DNA of 24,188 bases. Source: CAYXZO01 sp964469505 (GTDB lineage Bacteria; Fidelibacterota; UBA8477; JABMPR01). Position 1 is the first letter of the stretch, and the number at the start of each line of letters is the position of its first letter. Shown here in pieces: positions 22,697-24,188 of this stretch. The translations under genes were made by a program, and so were the position numbers. Where the stretch lies: contig CAYXZO010000035.1 in NCBI GenBank assembly GCA_964469505.1, forward strand, positions 1 through 24,188, read 5' to 3'. The notes beneath the pieces are model-generated. The model was not told where the DNA came from. It was given only the letters and a program-made list of their open reading frames with translations, and made no database searches.

Positions 22697-24007
22697 ATGT
22701 ATCGTTTCATTGAGAAACGCTTGCTTGAATGGAAAAACCATCCGCGCCGGAAACCTTTGCTTATCAGGGGCGCGCGGCAAGTGGGGAAAACATACTCGGT
22801 CCTTGATTTCGGCAAAAAGTATTTTAAGGGCAAAACGATACACCTTGATTTAGAGAAAAGGACTGATTTGCACCTTATTTTCCAGCCTGATCTGGATGCT
22901 AGACGGATTGTTTCTGATTTGGAAATTGCTCTGAGTACACGCATTACCCCAGGAGAAGATCTTCTCTTCCTTGATGAAATTCAAAGTTGCCCCCGAGCCT
23001 TGGCCGCCTTACGGTATTTTTATGAGGATCTACCGGACTTGCACATCATTGCTGCTGGTTCCCTGTTAGATTTCGCATTCGAGGATTTTCATTTCCCAGT
23101 TGGGCGGGTGCAGTTTCTGGAAATGAGGCCCATGTCTTTCGTAGAGTACTTGCTGGCGATGGGAAATGAACAAGCTGTGGCGGTTATTAATCAAAGTAAT
23201 ATGAAAATTTCCCCGGCGGCTCATGAAATGCTACTGAATCTGCTGCGTAGGTATCTTTTTGTTGGTGGGATGCCCGAATGTGTCAAGGTGCAGGTTGAAA
23301 CGGCCTCTCTGACTGAAGTCTTCGAATGCCAACGAAGCTTGATCGAATCGTTCAAAGATGATTTCGGCAAGTATTCTCCGAAAGCGGATCGCTATTGTTT
23401 AGAAGCAGTTATGATTAATAGTGCCCGATCCATAGGTAATCAGATAGTTTACACCAAATTAGCGGATGGCTTTTCTGGACCAACTATAAAAAAAGCGTTT
23501 GATTTACTCCGCAAAGCCCGGTTGGTACACAAAGTGCGGGCCGCATCACCAGCGGGAATTCCTTTAGGTGCCACAGCCTCAGAGCGAAAATTCAAAGCTC
23601 TCTTTTTAGATATTGGGCTTATGCAGCAATTTAGCGGCATTCAGATTAGTGAAGAATATTATAAGAAAGATTTACTCGGGATTTATCAAGGCAAACTGGC
23701 GGAGCAATTTGTTGGACAGGAGCTGCTGGCAGCTGGGGTTAAACAGTTGTATTACTGGGCGCGGGAAGCTCGGAGCAGCACTGCTGAAGTGGATTATTTA
23801 ATTGAAAAAGATGGAAACATTCTACCCATAGAAGTAAAAAGCGGACCGACGGGGAAGCTGAAAAGTTTACATTTACTCTTGAAGAGTTACCCGCAAATAC
23901 CTAAGGGGCTGGTAGTTTCCTCAGCGCCACATGGATTCAATCCGGAACATAAAATAGAGTTTATTCCGTTGTACGCATTAAGTCGGTTAGTGGGTGATAC
24001 CAGGTGA
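22697..24007 (+). CDS. AAA ATPase with C-terminal DUF4143 nuclease-like domain (second copy type)
   Basis: The 436-residue protein has Walker A GARQVGKT (25-32), Walker B LLFLDEIQ (89-96) and sensor-like AAGSLL (119-124). A C-terminal DUF4143 domain has Asp366 (AEVDYLIE) and Glu379-x-Lys381 (IEVK), the PD-(D/E)xK-like triad. It belongs to the same broad family as 8482-9639 but to another branch: it is longer, has a different middle region and is clearly not a recent duplicate. ATG 22697 is chosen because GGAG lies eight bases upstream (22685-22688); a TTG at 22679 would add six residues. Three phased repeats lie just upstream. The function of the family is unsettled, and no partner gene is visible. 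Confidence 0.9.
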   Translation: MYRFIEKRLLEWKNHPRRKPLLIRGARQVGKTYSVLDFGKKYFKGKTIHLDLEKRTDLHLIFQPDLDARRIVSDLEIALSTRITPGEDLLFLDEIQSCPRALAALRYFYEDLPDLHIIAAGSLLDFAFEDFHFPVGRVQFLEMRPMSFVEYLLAMGNEQAVAVINQSNMKISPAAHEMLLNLLRRYLFVGGMPECVKVQVETASLTEVFECQRSLIESFKDDFGKYSPKADRYCLEAVMINSARSIGNQIVYTKLADGFSGPTIKKAFDLLRKARLVHKVRAASPAGIPLGATASERKFKALFLDIGLMQQFSGIQISEEYYKKDLLGIYQGKLAEQFVGQELLAAGVKQLYYWAREARSSTAEVDYLIEKDGNILPIEVKSGPTGKLKSLHLLLKSYPQIPKGLVVSSAPHGFNPEHKIEFIPLYALSRLVGDTR

Positions 24008-24188
24008 TATTAGAGATAAAAGTTCGCTTGCGCAGTTGCCAAACAATTATGCTATCAAGGGATTTTCACCAATAGCTATCGCCTATGATTAGTTGAGAAT
24101 TAGTGTGTTCAAGTTGTTACTAGAAACAATATACTGTCAAGTAGATTATTGAGGGTAGAATATTATTGCCAATTTTTGTTGACCGCTT

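Overview
The window looks like a chromosomal segment of a Gram-negative-type bacterium. It encodes a TonB-dependent receptor, an outer-membrane barrel, a lipoprotein and a LolA-like periplasmic protein. The HmuY-type lipoprotein beside a receptor with a carboxypeptidase-regulatory-like N-terminal domain is typical of the Bacteroidota/FCB group and neighbours such as Calditrichota or Marinimicrobia; this placement is inference and no marker here fixes the phylum. No rRNA, tRNA, CRISPR array, transposase or phage gene was seen.

Layout. (1) 1-271: the truncated start of a restriction/helicase-type HsdR gene on the minus strand. (2) 272-692: a leader region holding a candidate folded RNA whose closing helix competes with a terminator hairpin, a second hairpin, and an inverted repeat just before a TetR gene. 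(3) 693-5221: a plus-strand operon of TetR regulator, TonB-dependent receptor, HmuY-like lipoprotein and 7-TM protein, probably for haem or another iron source. (4) 5543-8223: glycogen genes glgA then glgC (minus strand, ATGA overlap). (5) 8301-9688: a DUF4143-type ATPase gene framed by two nearly identical 37-bp hairpins. (6) 9690-10823: a 1.1-kb non-coding stretch crowded with hairpins and short repeats. (7) 10824-14529: an AhpD/CMD-family protein, aspS (carrying residues typical of a non-discriminating AspRS) and an M24 aminopeptidase P. (8) 14690-20539: a 6-TM protein, then an outer-membrane barrel plus a LolCDE/MacB-like ABC system with a LolA-like protein. (9) 20645-22438: an NmrA-like Rossmann protein, convergent with a crcB-DUF190 fluoride operon preceded by a clear fluoride riboswitch. 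(10) 22585-24007: a second DUF4143-type ATPase gene with three 33-bp-spaced repeats upstream.

The most unusual signals are that both DUF4143 ATPase genes sit beside sequences built on CCTTG-(2 or 3 nt)-ATTCT, once as perfect hairpins and once as phased iterons, and the riboswitch-like fold at 390-511 upstream of the haem-type operon.
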